A stretch of 64,000 nucleotides of DNA. Origin: Symbiodinium microadriaticum. Lineage: Eukaryota > Sar > Dinophyceae > Suessiales > Symbiodiniaceae. Below are positions 17,012-27,831 of this stretch, piece after piece (position 1 is the stretch's first letter; every line of letters begins with the position of its first letter). Where the stretch lies: positions 11,375-75,374 of the forward strand of contig LSRX01000068.1 in NCBI GenBank assembly GCA_001939145.1, written 5' to 3'. Position numbers and translations under genes: made by a program. The notes under the pieces are model-generated. The model searched no databases. It worked only from the letters and a program-made list of their open reading frames with translations, and was not told the DNA's origin.

Positions 17012-17713
17012 CTGCAAGCAGCAGCAAGCATCAAACCCGGATGCCGTGGAGTTTTGGGCCTTGAATGCAGGGGCAGTTCTATGACGACTGCTAGCCTAGC
17101 CTCAGTTCTGGCACACTGTTCCTCTACGTGATGAGCGGGTTCTGCATGTCCGAGGAGCCCACATAGAAGCCCTAATGATGGGAAGGACTGTCAACCCTCC
17201 TCTTGAAGAGTTTAGGGGCGGCCTAGACGGAATCCCGTCATCACCCCAGTAATTAAGCACTCTCCTAAGACATTCGCAACCAGAACCCATCCGCAAAGCC
17301 CCGACAGTCTTGAATCCCTTAACTTCCCCGAACCCTCACACAGCCACCCCACACGGCCCAGTAGCCTTACCTTATTACCTCCGTCAATCCGTAAACCCCT
17401 AAACCCTAAACCCTAAACCCCAAAAAAGCCTCAAAGCTTCTCGACAGCAACGCACGGTGCAGGAAAGCATCTGAGCCAAGCCGGTAGCTGTGGCTCCCGG
17501 ACCATCGATGGACGGAATCTGCCTGCGGGGTCGCATGGAAGACGGGGCTTCCTAGGCCCTTATAGGGGTTTATACGGGCCTGACAAGGCTGTATAAGGCC
17601 TCATACAGTAGGGCTTTTTCGGTCCGACATGGGCATATAAGGGTTGTGCGAGATGTTATCGGAAGTTTCGTGCGAGAAGGAAGTCGGAGATTCTTAGCGA
17701 GGCTTGCGTTGCA

Positions 17714-17727
17714 GGGGGGGGGGGGGG
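17714..17727. repeat. Homopolymer G run
   Basis: About 13 consecutive G after GCA. Its length is likely to be unreliable in the assembly. Confidence 0.85.
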
Positions 17728-17765
17728 TTGGGTTCGGGAGATCAGTGCCGCAGTGTAAGGGCATA

Positions 17766-17864
17766 CTGTTGATGATATAAATCCTGCGTTACCTGAAGGA
17801 CCCTAAACTATGGGAATTATGGGATATTCCTTATTCTGGGTAATGCAGGATTTATACCATCAGC
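17766..17864. mobile_element. Hairpin element, family E
   Basis: Ends TGATGATATAAATCCTGCGT and GCAGGATTTATACCATCA form terminal inverted repeats. The interior contains GGGATATTCCTTATTCTGGG. A related copy in inverse orientation lies at 32801-32899. Confidence 0.8.
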
Positions 17865-18577
17865 CGTATGTAGGGTGTTGATTCACATCTAATGTTGCCA
17901 GATAGGTTGAAACCGAACTACCCACCTCGGCAGACTATCCCAGCGCCTTAGTTCTCGAGCTCGTTTCGCGACTAAGGCGGATGGTTACGATTTCGGCATG
18001 AGTTGAGCGCTGCACATTCGAGCCTTCAGGGCTGTGGACTTGGCACTGCACTCTTGAATCTTCAGTTCAGCGCGTAGGATTTATGGTTTCAGGTTGAATA
18101 GGGGCTTTAAGGGTCTAGGATTCAGGGTTTCGGGTTGCATAGGGTTGAGGGACGCGGGGTTTGTGGTGGACCTGGGAAGGAGGCCCCCCCCGCCCCACCT
18201 GTGGGGGAAGGTCTTGTCATAGAACAAGGACTGGTCCTTTTCATCCCATGCATCCATCCTTGGCTTCTCCCGAAAGGACCTAGAAAAAAAGCGTTTAGGT
18301 CCTTGAATGGCCGACATGTGCTGCGATCCCATGGCCCGCGTACGGAAATCTTGGACACTTGGGTGTCAACCGCTGGCCCGAAGAGAAGCCATGAATCCCA
18401 GCAGTGAAAAATTGCCGGAGTTTCGATTCAGTATTCCAGTCTGCAGCCATCGTTTATGGTAGAAGCCCAAAAGTTGGAAACCCGATAGCCTCAATCTTTA
18501 AGAGTAATGTATAGGGAATCCCAGCACTATTTGTCCTGAATCAGGTTTCCAACTTTGTGGGGTTTGCTATAGTCAAT

Positions 18578-18649
18578 CTAGTCTTTTAGGATCTCTGACC
18601 TAAACCCTAAACCCGAAACCCTAAACCCTAGTCTTTTAGGATCTCTGAC
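18578..18649. repeat. Telomere-like insert between 22-bp direct repeats
   Basis: An identical 22-bp sequence (begins CTAGTCTTTTAGGATCTCTG) occurs at 18578-18599 and 18628-18649. Between them lies exactly 28 bp: four 7-mers, CTAAACC three times and CGAAACC once. It has the form of an insertion with a target-site duplication. Confidence 0.95.
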
Positions 18650-18779
18650 TCCGGAACTCGACACTTCGGGAGCTGAGGCAACGACTGCTGTGAACGTGGC
18701 GCGCTTCGTCCGGGGCTCAAGGGGACCCCATTGCAACCGAATTATGGGTTATGAGTTATGAGCCAGGGTACCCGCAAGG

Positions 18780-19115
18780 ATATCACCCTAAACCGTAAAT
18801 CCCTTAACTCTAAACTAACCCTAAACTCTAGACCCGAAGTCCCTAAACTAACCCTATATAAACCCAAAACCCTAAGTCCCTAAATCCCCTAAACCCTAAA
18901 CCCTAAAGCCTAAGTCCCCAAATCCCTAAACTAAACCTGAACCCAAAACCGTAAGTCCGTGAACATCAGAACCTAAACCCTGAACTCCAAAGCTGCCAGG
19001 GTTCAGGGAAGCCTAGAGGGTTCTCCATTCTGAAAAGAAAAAGGTTTAGGGTTTAGGGGTTTTTAGGGGCTTTTAGGGTTTAGGGTTTAGGGTTTAGGGG
19101 TTTAGGGCTTAGGTT
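18780..19115. repeat. Telomere-like arrays
   Basis: CCCTAAA-type units with AAGTCCCTAAA variants run from 18784 to 18985. TTTAGGG-type units run from 19042 to 19115. Confidence 0.85.
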
Positions 19116-19760
19116 TAAAAGCCTTCAAGACTATGATAGGGTTCAATATAGGCTTTGCAGGGATCGTAGAAGGCGGTTCTAGGCTGCTAACATGGCCGGC
19201 TCCATAATTTTAGGTAGTATGCTGCTATGTTGTAGGGTTTGGGGCTACAGGCTACCGGATAGAACTTGGGGAGTTTGTCCACTTGGACTAGTGCCGTCCG
19301 TGCAAACAATGCAGTGTAAGGGACGGGTCAAGGCTTCAGATTCAGATTCATGCCGGTGCCGTAAGTTCGGAAGGCCAGAAGACATTACAGCGAACCAAAA
19401 CCATTTCCGACCGGGTAGGTATGTTGCAATTCAGGTAGAGTTTAACCATCACTGCATCCTCAGCGTTCTGATGGCCAGCATGAATCCAATCGAGCTTCTG
19501 CGTCTTCTCAACGATCGCCTGTGCAAAGGTTCAATACGATAGAATCATGCCCGTGTTGGGACGAAGGAGTTGAATGTTCATGCGCCCACATGGTGTGCGT
19601 GTATACGTAAGGATGTATGTGCAACTTAACTACGCACGTCCACGTGCATGCATTCCGCATGCATGAAAGAACATCCGTCTGTCTCAGCTGTGCCTGTGGG
19701 GTAGTTGGTGTTGGCCTCCTAAACACCAAAACCCTGAGTCCGAAACCGTGGCAATCCATT
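19116..19760. other. Unique interval, no confident gene
   Basis: A plus frame of 116 codons (19192-19542) contains VEFNHHCILSVLMASMNPIE and ends near an AAAG/GTTC donor-like string. It might include an exon, but neither a family nor a second exon is visible. 19590-19650 is GT/AC-rich. Confidence 0.3.
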
Positions 19761-19767
19761 AGGAGTG

Positions 19768-20000
19768 GAGTTAAGGTATACCCTTAAAGGAGCCCAAACG
19801 GAACCTTTATAATGGAGGAACCCCTTGAAGGACCCTCAAGATAGCCCCCCAAAAAAGGAACCCCTAAACCCTAAACCCTAAACCCTGGTGCTCTTGACCG
19901 TTAAAGTACCCGTAAAGAAGGAACTCTCAAAGGACCCCTCAAAGAAGGAACCCTTAAAGTACCCTTAAAGGAAGGAACCCTTTAATGGAGCCCCTTTTGC
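19768..20000. repeat. CCCTTAAAGGA-type degenerate repeats
   Basis: Repeated GGAACCCTTAAAG, AAAGTACCC and AAAGGACCC motifs enclose a short CCCTAAA block (19863-19887). Similar motifs recur at 15990-16025, 33300-33400, 50900-50970 and 51550-51590. Confidence 0.7.
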
Positions 20001-20084
20001 CTGGAGATTGTCCTGCTCCCATGAGCAGAGCTCCGGGGAAGACGCGTCATCCAGCGACCTCGCTGGCTGCTCCCATCTTCGGGT

Positions 20085-20245
20085 TGAGGGTTGAGGGTTT
20101 GGGGTTTAGGGTTTAGGTTTAGGTTTAGGGCTTCGGGTTTAGGGTTGAGGGTTTGGGGTTCAGGGAAAAGGGTTTGGGGTTTAGGGCTTCGGGTTTAGGA
20201 TTGAGGGCTTAGGGTTTAGAGTTTGGGGTTGTGAGGGTTCCTATA
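20085..20245. repeat. Telomere-like array, TTTAGGG orientation
   Basis: TTTAGGG with GGGTTGAGGGTTTGGGG and GGCTTCGGGTTTAGG variants that repeat at about 55 bp. Confidence 0.85.
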
Positions 20246-20611
20246 CCTTATGGAGGTTCTATGAGCGGTTTAGGATCTAAGGTCTAAGGTTCAAAGGGTT
20301 CTGAAACTTGGGTGCCAGGCAGCGTTTAGGATGTACTTCCTAGTGTAGAACAGCTACGTCTACAGCTAAAGCAGCCTCGGGAATCACACAGTATGTTTTT
20401 GCGAGATCGGACCAGGCAAGGAGAAGCGGGGCCGCCCCGTGTGTTGGACACTTGAGGGCTATTTGACATGACTGCGCTGCTTACACAAGCAAGCAGAAGC
20501 CACGAAAACCGCGTCAAATATTCGCTGAAACTTCGGATGGTTCCGTTCCTATTACTGTTACTATTACCATTACTATATAACCATTGCTATAACTATGACG
20601 GCGGTCCGGCC

Positions 20612-21160
20612 GACTTTCCAGCAAATCGTCCGCTGAGTCCGCTGGGTCCGCTGGGCCTGCTGGGGCTGCTGGCGGCGACTTTCCAGCAAATCGTCCGCTG
20701 AGTCCGCTGGGTCCGCTGGGCCTGCTGGGGCTGCTGGCGGCGACTTTCCAGCAATTCGTCCGCTGAGTCCGCTGGGTCCGTTGGGCCTGCTGGGGCTGCT
20801 TGGGGCGGTCGCGCCGACTTTCCCGCAAATCGTCCGCTGAGTCCGCTGGGTCCGCTGGGCCTGCTGGGGCTGCTTGGGGCGGTCGGGCCGACTTTCCAGC
20901 AAATCGTCCGCTGAGTCCGCTGGGTCCGCTGGGCCTGCTGGGGCTGCTTGGGGCTGTCGGGCCGACTTTCCAACAAATCGTCCGCTGAGTCCGCTGGGCC
21001 TGGGCCTGCTTGGGGCGGTCCGGCCGACTTTGTTCGGATGGTTCCGTTACTATTACTTGTTACCATTACTAATACGATTACCATTGCTATTACCATTTCT
21101 TTTACTGTTACTTTTACTTCGCCCAGCCGACTTTCCAGCAAATCGTCCGCTGAGTCTGCT
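20612..21160 (+). repeat. GC-rich minisatellite, 65-74 bp units
   Basis: Eight units starting GACTTTCC (or GACTTTGT) at 20612, 20677, 20742, 20816, 20890, 20964, 21027 and 21129. Each normally holds AGCAAATCGTCCGCTGAGTC and (GCTGGGTCC)n. Two copies of TTCGGATGGTTCCGTT followed by ACTATTAC-rich sequence (20530-20596 and 21033-21120) bracket most of the array. The Pro/Ser/Gly-rich frames on both strands have no conserved start and are not called as genes. Confidence 0.9.
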
Positions 21161-21737
21161 GGGACAAAGCATTGGTGGGACTCAACAGCACCCCCACGAG
21201 GCGTCCCCCAAGTGCTGCCGGGATTCACGTCCCAAATGCTTGCCCCATGTGCTGGCAGTTTCTGCTCTGGACAAGGGTTGAACATCCAAATGTTGTGGAC
21301 TACTGGCCCACCAAACCTTCCGCCCAGCCGCTTGCACTTGCTGCAACTGTAGCATTTCCTATAAGAAAAACACTACTGCGTCAAATAGACGCCAAGCGTC
21401 CCCTAAACCCTAAACCCACTCAAAAAAGCAAAGCTGAGCACTATCGGCCCCACCTGTTTTGCCCAAGTTGGCAGGGTCCTCGAGGCTTCGAAAGGAGTCT
21501 TCCTATATACCTCCCTATAGCCCAAACCCTAACCCCAAACCCTAAACCCTAGCCGAAAAAATCTAAACAACCTACATGAAGCTTTTGATCGGGTCTTACA
21601 AGGCTGCGGGCTTCGAATAATGCATAGCCTCGGGTGCTGAAGGTGTTAGGCCTAAAAGAAGCCTGCGCAGCCTTGTAGCTCCTCTGATATCCCAACTGGA
21701 CCTCGCACCGCTGAAGTTGGTATACTTTCCCAAATCC

Positions 21738-21912
21738 TAATCATAATAATAATAATAATAATAATAATAATAGTAATAGTAATAATAACAATGATGATAA
21801 CAATAATAATCATCATCATAACAATAATCATAACAATAAAGATAGTAATTATAACAATAATCATAATAGTAATAATAATAATAATAATAATAGTAATAAC
21901 AATAATAATAAG
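21738..21912. repeat. TAA/ATA trinucleotide low-complexity tract
   Basis: ATAATAATA with GTAAT and CAATAATCAT interruptions. The Ile-rich frames here are artefacts. Confidence 0.9.
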
Positions 21913-22694
21913 CCTACTCTCCAAACACTACCTTCTACTAGATAGGTACTTAGGACCCGGACCCTTCACTATAGGTCTGATACCTAGGACGAGAAGAAGA
22001 AAGCTGCAAGCCCCTGGATTCTAGGACTCTTAGAGAAAAAGACGAGGGCTTAGGGTTTAGAGTTTAGGGTTTGGGGATTAGAGTTGAGGGGAGAAACCTT
22101 AAGCCCCCAAAAATTCAGGATACCCTGCCTCTTTGTAATTTCCCGCTTGGAAACGATCGTGCTGGATGGGTCTGCGCTTCAAGGGTGGGCCTTTGAAGGC
22201 TAGCACTGACAGGCTGGACTTTGAAGTAACCAGGGAGAAAAAAGTATAGACTTTTATTATTCCTTTAAGGAAATAGAAAAGTAGTCAAGTACGGTACTCT
22301 AGAGCCCAGCAGGAGGGCCTCCCAGCGCCATGTGACATGCACTTCGAATCACAAAGTGTGATTTGCGAGGTGCAGGGAGGCCGAAGAGCATCAGTGGGGC
22401 AGAACCCCTAAAACCCTAAACCCTAAACCGACTCATGCACATCTGCGCCCATCTCGCTGCAAGCATGGCTCCTCATCCCTGCTCAGGCTGGGCCTTGGGC
22501 CTTCCACAGAGCAGCCTCTTTGTAGCGAGGAAGGTCGAAAAGCCAAGAAAGGCGCAAAGCCCTTGCTTGCCGCTCCAACCCTCGCAGTAGGGCTCCAAGA
22601 CGAGAATGAATCCGCCAGCCAAAAGTCCGCTTAAGGCGAAGTGTAACCTAGGTCGGCCCTTTAAAGGTTTGGTTTAGGGTTTAGTGTTTAGGAT
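21913..22694. other. Unique sequence with short telomere-like blocks
   Basis: TTTAGGG-type units lie at 22048-22085 and 22668-22705; CCCTAAA-type at 22408-22432. The second block marks the 3' end of the membrane-protein gene. No other gene is supported. Confidence 0.5.
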
Positions 22695-23949
22695 TTAGGG
22701 TATAATGCCCAAACAGGGGGAAATACAAAAATTCTGAAAACGCCTACTTAGTAACGTTGTCGGGAGGTACTCGAAGGAGGCCATGCCAACGAAAGATCCA
22801 ACTGCAAACCCATTCATTGCAACGGGTGCAAAGCTCCAACCACTGACAGACAGCACCAAGAACGCCGTGAGCGAGCCGGACGTTGCACCAGTGATTGGGT
22901 TCTCAAGGCTGGCGCCACAGCTGCGCAGAAAATTGGCAGTCACGGCTCCAAACACTGGTGCCAAGACAGAAATCACATCCTTTTGCCACACACGCTGTTC
23001 ATATGCAACGCGCACAGACGCCACCTTTGCTCCGTCAAGCAGCATGTCAGCCAAAATATTCACTGCGCGGTACTCGACGGCACCCACCGGCATGAGAACC
23101 ACGGCCTGCACCAGGTAGCAGGAGCAGAATGCAGTGAAGCCTACACGGCCTCCAAAGCCGACAAAGACCTTGAAGTGGGAAACCAAGAGCCAGAGAATGC
23201 AGCCCACAAGGAGCAGAAGGGCGAGCCAGTGATAACCAGGAGCAAGCTTTGGGGATAGAACGCCTGTGAAAGCCCCAAAAGCAAATGGCGCGGTCAGCGG
23301 CGGTGCCAGGTGACCGCAGAGTGTGATGAGAGTTGCTTGGGCAAGGTCTCCACCAACACGGGGGCCTGAATAAGCATATAAATGTGTGAGGAAGCCACCG
23401 GCAAATAAAGAGACACACTGCATTGTCCTGGAGGGCCAACTAAACCCTAAACCCTAAACCCTAAACCCTCCTAAACCCTAAACCCTAAACCCTCCTAAAC
23501 CCTAAACCCTAAACCCTCCGAAACCCTAAACCCTAAACCCTCCGAAACCCTAAACCCTAAACCCTCCGAAACCCTAAACCCTGCATTGTCCAGTGCCCCT
23601 CCAGGCGCCAATGTGCAAGCTTGGCGGCCAGATTTCCCAAAGCGAAATGTCGAGCCTCGAACATGCGATCGTCATTATGTAGCTCTTCGTACTCCTCCAA
23701 GATCAATGTGTGCGCTCGGCCACCATCGTCTGTTTGCACCGAAATCGAACGAATTCGGGTGGCGGCATAGCCCACCTCCTCTTCATCCAGCGAAGATTCA
23801 GAGCTTCCCTCTTCCATGGGCAAAATGTGGGAATGGGTCCAGAACTGGTAGGCTACACCAAGGTCTGGCTAGTCTGGGGTGTAGGGTTTAGGCTAACCTG
23901 TTAGCATTTCGCAAGCCGCATCTATCGATGGCGACCGGATATCGTCCAT
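22695..23949 (-). CDS. Three-exon gene for a multi-pass membrane protein with an acidic N-terminal domain
   Basis: Proposed exons on the minus strand: 23949-23898 (52 nt), 23864-23581 (284 nt) and 23417-22695 (723 nt). The total of 1059 nt encodes 352 residues plus TAA. The start is the first in-frame ATG after an upstream TGA. Exon 1 encodes MDDIRSPSIDAACEMLT; exon 2 continues with DLGVAYQFWTHSHILP, an acidic segment (SSESSLDEEEVG), then ILEEYEELHND and LAAKLAHWRLEGHWTMQ; exon 3 has about six hydrophobic segments with repeated small-residue motifs (APFAFGAFTGVLSPK, GFAVGSFVGMASF). Intron 1 is only 33 nt (GT...AG). Intron 2 is a telomere-like block. The protein is probably membrane-resident with a cytosolic acidic head. 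I do not recognise the family. The N-terminus could extend into 23970-24070, where a frame reads RDLFEDKEPKLQ. Splice sites are inferred from frame, not from transcripts. Confidence 0.65.
23418..23591 (-). repeat. Telomere-like block acting as an intron, flanked by an 11-bp duplication
   Basis: CTGCATTGTCC (plus strand) occurs at 23418-23428 and 23581-23591. Between them lie TGGAGGGCCAA and a CCCTAAA array with a 24-bp higher-order period (three 7-mers plus CCT; C-C-T then C-C-G variants). On the gene strand both copies carry ATG CAG in the same phase, so excising one copy plus the array keeps the frame. The splice point is ambiguous within the duplication: GA-AG, GC-AG and GG-AG solutions exist; GT-AG would shift the frame. 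Confidence 0.85.
23865..23897 (-). other. 33-nt GT-AG intron with telomere-like core
   Basis: Minus strand: begins GTTAGCC, contains TAAACCCTACACCCC and ends GCCAG. It includes an in-frame TAG, so it must be removed for the reading frame to continue. The donor side (CTAACAG) and acceptor side (CTAGCCAG) resemble each other, hinting at another duplicated target. Confidence 0.5.
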
Positions 23950-24073
23950 TGCGAGAAATGCGTGGAAGGATTTCCACTGTTTTGGCTGTATGCGATGTCA
24001 TTGCAAGGATTTCTGTAACTTTGGCTCCTTGTCTTCGAAGAGGTCTCTCTTGCAGCAAGCTGTTTTAGCACGT

Positions 24074-24108
24074 GTGTATGTATGTATGTATGTATGTATG
24101 TATGTATG
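24074..24108. repeat. (TATG)n microsatellite
   Basis: Eight to nine TATG units just upstream of the membrane-protein gene on its strand. Confidence 0.95.
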
Positions 24109-24379
24109 CATGTGGCTGCATGTATGTGTGTAGACTGTCTAGAAGTGCACATGTCGAGGCCAAGAGGGAAAGACCTCTAAACAAAGACAGCTGCTTGGCC
24201 ATCCATGCGATCGCTCCCCTAAGACCTAAACTCATGCAATGGTTTCAAACATGTCTTATGCTGTTCAGGAGGAACTGCAGGCCAAATGCGCTTTTCGTGC
24301 GAAGCCATAAACCCTCAACTGCCGTGTACGTTCAGGCTTCAGAGCAATGCCTATCCACAAAATACACTAATTAGACTAA

Positions 24380-24596
24380 ATTCCAACCGTAAGCTAGAAA
24401 TCCTAAAATTCCAACAGTAGTCCCACAAACCCTACCCAACACTAGCCAATCTAACGAAACCATACACCCTAAACTCTGACCCCGGTTTCTTGTCTCGGGT
24501 TCAAGTTCTGCTGTACCGTCCAGGCGGCTTGCAGCTGAAGCTCACACTCTGCTCAGTGCAGACCTTCTTGCCCAGAAACCACCTCAGGCTTAGGCT
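24380..24596. other. Unique interval
   Basis: Degenerate CCCTA units at about 24420-24480, then unique sequence. No gene supported. Confidence 0.5.
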
Positions 24597-24693
24597 TACC
24601 CCATAGGCCCCTAAGTAGTTCCTTTTTTTGGCTTATACTTAGCATCCTAGAAGGTAATTCCCAAAATGGAACTACTTAGGGGCCTAGGGGTAC
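24597..24693. mobile_element. Hairpin element, family A copy 1
   Basis: TA-CCCCATAGGCCCCTAAGT ... ACTTAGGGGCCTAGGGG-TA. The inner arms AGTAGTTCC and GGAACTACT are perfect. CCC...GGG termini are bordered by TA. Confidence 0.9.
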
Positions 24694-24696
24694 TGT

Positions 24697-25015
24697 CCCT
24701 AGACCCTAAACCCGAAATCCTAAACCCTAAACCCTAAACCCTAAATCCTAAACCCTAAACCCTAAACCCTAAATCCTAAACCCTAAAGCCTAGGGGTTTT
24801 ATAGAGTTTGGGGTGGCCAAGATCTGCGAGTTTAATTTCTGGGCAGCTCTGGACCTTGAACCAGTTAGAGCAGGGCGGCCCTATGGTACAGGGCTTAGGG
24901 CTTAGGGTTTGGGGCTCAGGGCTTATAAGGTTTAGGGGTTTGGGGTTTAGGGTTTAGGGTTTAGGGGTTTGGGGTTTAGGGTTTAGGGTTTAGGGGTTTG
25001 GTTTAGGGTTTTAGG
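24697..25015. repeat. Telomere-like arrays in opposed orientation
   Basis: CCCTAAA-type units run from 24700 to 24792, with CCCTAAATCCTAAACCC recurring every 28 bp. TTTAGGG-type units run from 24886 to 25013, with TTTAGGGGTTTGGGG recurring. Confidence 0.9.
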
Positions 25016-25690
25016 TGGCCTATGGTACTGTAAGCGAAACATATAACTACCAATGGTGGTATAGTAAGTTACGCGATACTTCGCTATCTGATTTCCAGAA
25101 CTTTAGCAGCACTGGCAAGGTGCTTGGTGAGGTGAACAGGTTTAGGGTTTAGGGTTTAGGATATCGAAGGGCAGGGCTCGGGACGCGCCAACACGCCAAC
25201 TCTGAACCCTTTCAACCCGAAAACCAACCGATACCTGCGTGTAGTGCAATCCCCTGAATTCTCAACCCTAGACCCTAAACCCTATGTGCCTGCCATTGAA
25301 GCCCAAAGCCCCCATGAAGCCTAAATTCTAAAAAATCCTGCAGGCCTTGCGAATCCGGGATGGTAGTAGATGACGTATTCGACACCACCTCGGTCGGCAG
25401 CATTGCTTGGGCTCAGGCTTTGTGCAGGTTTCGGGCTTATAGTTTCACATTGTAGGTTCAATGCTAAAAGGTCACGCTAGGCAGGATCTAAAGTTCGGGA
25501 ATTGAGGATTCATTGAGCATAGTTCGTCAAAGGACGTCCAAGTTTAAACGATGTCTTATGGGTTAGGGGTTTAGAGTGTTGAAGTCCAGGGCTTTGGCCA
25601 AAACTGCACAGGTTTGACGGCTTATTGAAGAGTGATGTGTTCACACCGCTTCCCTTCCTTCCCACCAAACCTTGCTTGTGCAGGGTTTGA
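25016..25690. other. Unique interval with a few telomere-like units
   Basis: TTTAGGG at 25139-25160; CCCTAAA at 25265-25285. No supported gene. Confidence 0.5.
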
Positions 25691-25694
25691 TATG

Positions 25695-25760
25695 TTTTGG
25701 GGTTTAGGGTTTAGGGTTTGGGGTTCAGGGTTTGGGGTTTAGGGTTCAGGGTTTGTGAGC
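25695..25760. repeat. Telomere-like array, TTTAGGG orientation
   Basis: TTTAGGGTTTGGGGTTCAGGG-type units. Confidence 0.85.
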
Positions 25761-26110
25761 ATGTCTAACAGAGTCTACTAGACAATGGGGCTTCTGTTCC
25801 TTCAGCCCTATATAAACTCTACTATATACTTACAAGCAAGCTAGCCTGCTAGACAAGTAACTTGGCCTCTTCGGGGCTGATCTTTACTAATCGGCAGCGC
25901 TGTTTCTCATTCCCATTATTACTGTTATCATTATTGCTCATTATTAATATGATGACTGTTGTTGCTATTAGTATGATTTTTACCACTATTGTGAATGCAA
26001 ATGTTTTTATCTTTAACAATATCTCCGCCCTCACTAAACAGCCTGGTCCGCCAGGAGAATGTCGAAGCCGCCAGGCTCTAGTACAGCGGCTGTGGAGTGA
26101 CAGTTTAGGG

Positions 26111-26115
<5 letters not shown>

Positions 26116-26150
<35 letters not shown>
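26116..26150. repeat. (TA)n microsatellite
   Basis: About 17 TA units. Confidence 0.95.
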
Positions 26151-26151
<1 letters not shown>

Positions 26152-26299
26152 CGCCTAAACCTTGCAGAACCTTCAATCAAACCTTATAACGACCCCTTGG
26201 GGGTTTATAAGGTCAACACATGGTGGACCGTATATACGATGTTTAAACCCTTGCATAAAAATTGACGAAACTCCTATAGAGACCCTATAGCGTTTTAGG

Positions 26300-27620
26300 G
26301 TTTAGGGTCTGTAGGCCGCCCAGAGCTGTAAACCTGGGCTCAGCAGAGCGGCCATCCGCACAATCGCGCACGAAGAGGGGCTTTCCACAGTGCCGCCCTC
26401 GCTCGATGTAGCCGCCTTGCCACTGCCAGACCTTTGGATTTTCTTTTCGTTAGGTCCAGGTCCAGCCTTAAACCTTCAACCCGAAACCTAAAACCCTTCG
26501 GGCTTAAGTTGAAGAGGTTTTTGATTGGGATTCTTGAGGTTCAGGCAGGGTTTTGGGGTGTGGGGGGAATCTGGGATATCATGCTGCTCGCTTTGTTGCG
26601 GGCATGACTGACTTTTCTCCTGATATTTCCTGATATTACATGCCGCCCCCCTTCAGTACAAACATCGCGAACGGTGTGGTGTTTGCTATTTCTGGTGGCT
26701 TTCTTTCTGCGATCAATGGAGATCTTGCTCCTGCTCCTGCTCTGGCTGCTGCTCCTTCTCTTTCTCCTGATGCAGCTCTTGCTCCCGCCGTGCCCTCCAA
26801 CGCAACCTCAACCCTGTAACCCGAAACCCGCAACCCATCTGATGTTACGTTATACTATATTATACATCCCCCCATGATCCACCCTAGCCTTCTAGCGATC
26901 TGCTCGTCACAGTCTTATGTCCCCAAATCCTTTCCCCCAGGTTCAGATACCATCCGCACGTCACCCACACGGACCTCTACTTATTGTGAGTCTTGTTCAA
27001 CTAAAACTGACACTGGAAACCTCGGTTGCTTCTGCGTAGTTGCTTCTGTTGGTCATTCATCAGAAATCCTCGTTTCACCACAAAGAAGCACAAGAAGGCT
27101 CCTGAGTCCGTTATCAATGGCGAGACCTCAGCGAGCTCTTACAAGCTGCCAACATCACTGCTCCAAATTTTGATGGCATCCACCATACTCCGAATACACT
27201 CGATCAGAAGTAAAGTGTGTCGAGCTTCTTAGGCCTTGTAACACGAATGGAACAGCTGCTCGCTTCTTTATATCACGTGGAATGAAACAACTCCTGCTAC
27301 AACCAGAATTCGGATTTTCGTGTGCTAGCAGCAAGAACAAAAGCAAAGACCAAGTAAAGATCAACGTTTATTTTCTTCGTAAGACATATGGAAGTACGCC
27401 GGTATAAGGAGGAAATATATCTGGAAAGCGTTCGTTGTTTCTCTTAGCAAGAAGCAAGAGACCACTTGGTTCATGCAGACAAATATCCAGACTCAGTTGC
27501 GCCTTACTAGCAACGAAATGGCTCCTGCCTTCTCACCTAAGCCTCTTCCCATCTTCATACAATAAAACGAAGCTGTACCGTCTCTCCGTATTCGCAAGAT
27601 AGAAAAGAGCTGAGCCTTTT
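26300..27620. other. Stretch nearly free of telomere-like repeats
   Basis: After a short block at 26293-26308 and degenerate units near 26465-26500, unique sequence follows. It includes a Leu-rich plus frame (26674-26877), a CTGCTCCTGCTC-type tract at 26715-26785, and small frames at 26874-27364. I cannot assign a gene. Confidence 0.45.
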
Positions 27621-27625
27621 CAGCA

Positions 27626-27633
27626 CTACTACG

Positions 27634-27682
<49 letters not shown>

Positions 27683-27684
27683 AT
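27626..27684. repeat. (ACT)n microsatellite
   Basis: About 18 ACT units with one ACG. Confidence 0.95.
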
Positions 27685-27831
27685 AACACTACTGCCTTTT
27701 TAAAAATATCACAATTCGAAAATAGAAAAATTGTAATGATAGTAGTAATATTAACAGGATTAACACAATAACAATCAAATCCTGGCTTCTACGAGGAATG
27801 CGGGGACAAGGAAGATCAGGAAATTTATAAT

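Noticed and set aside
17766-17864. tRNA or other folded RNA gene
   Set aside because: The fold is a single long terminal inverted repeat with a related copy elsewhere; no cloverleaf arms or internal promoter boxes were seen.
20514-21352. Collagen-like Ser-Pro-Gly frames over the minisatellite, up to 230 codons
   Set aside because: Open in several phases on both strands and tied to the 74-bp repeat; no conserved start or flanking coding sequence.
23047-23439. 130-codon minus frame overlapping the membrane-protein exon
   Set aside because: Different phase of the same exon; it lacks the continuous hydrophobic pattern and does not join exon 2 in frame.
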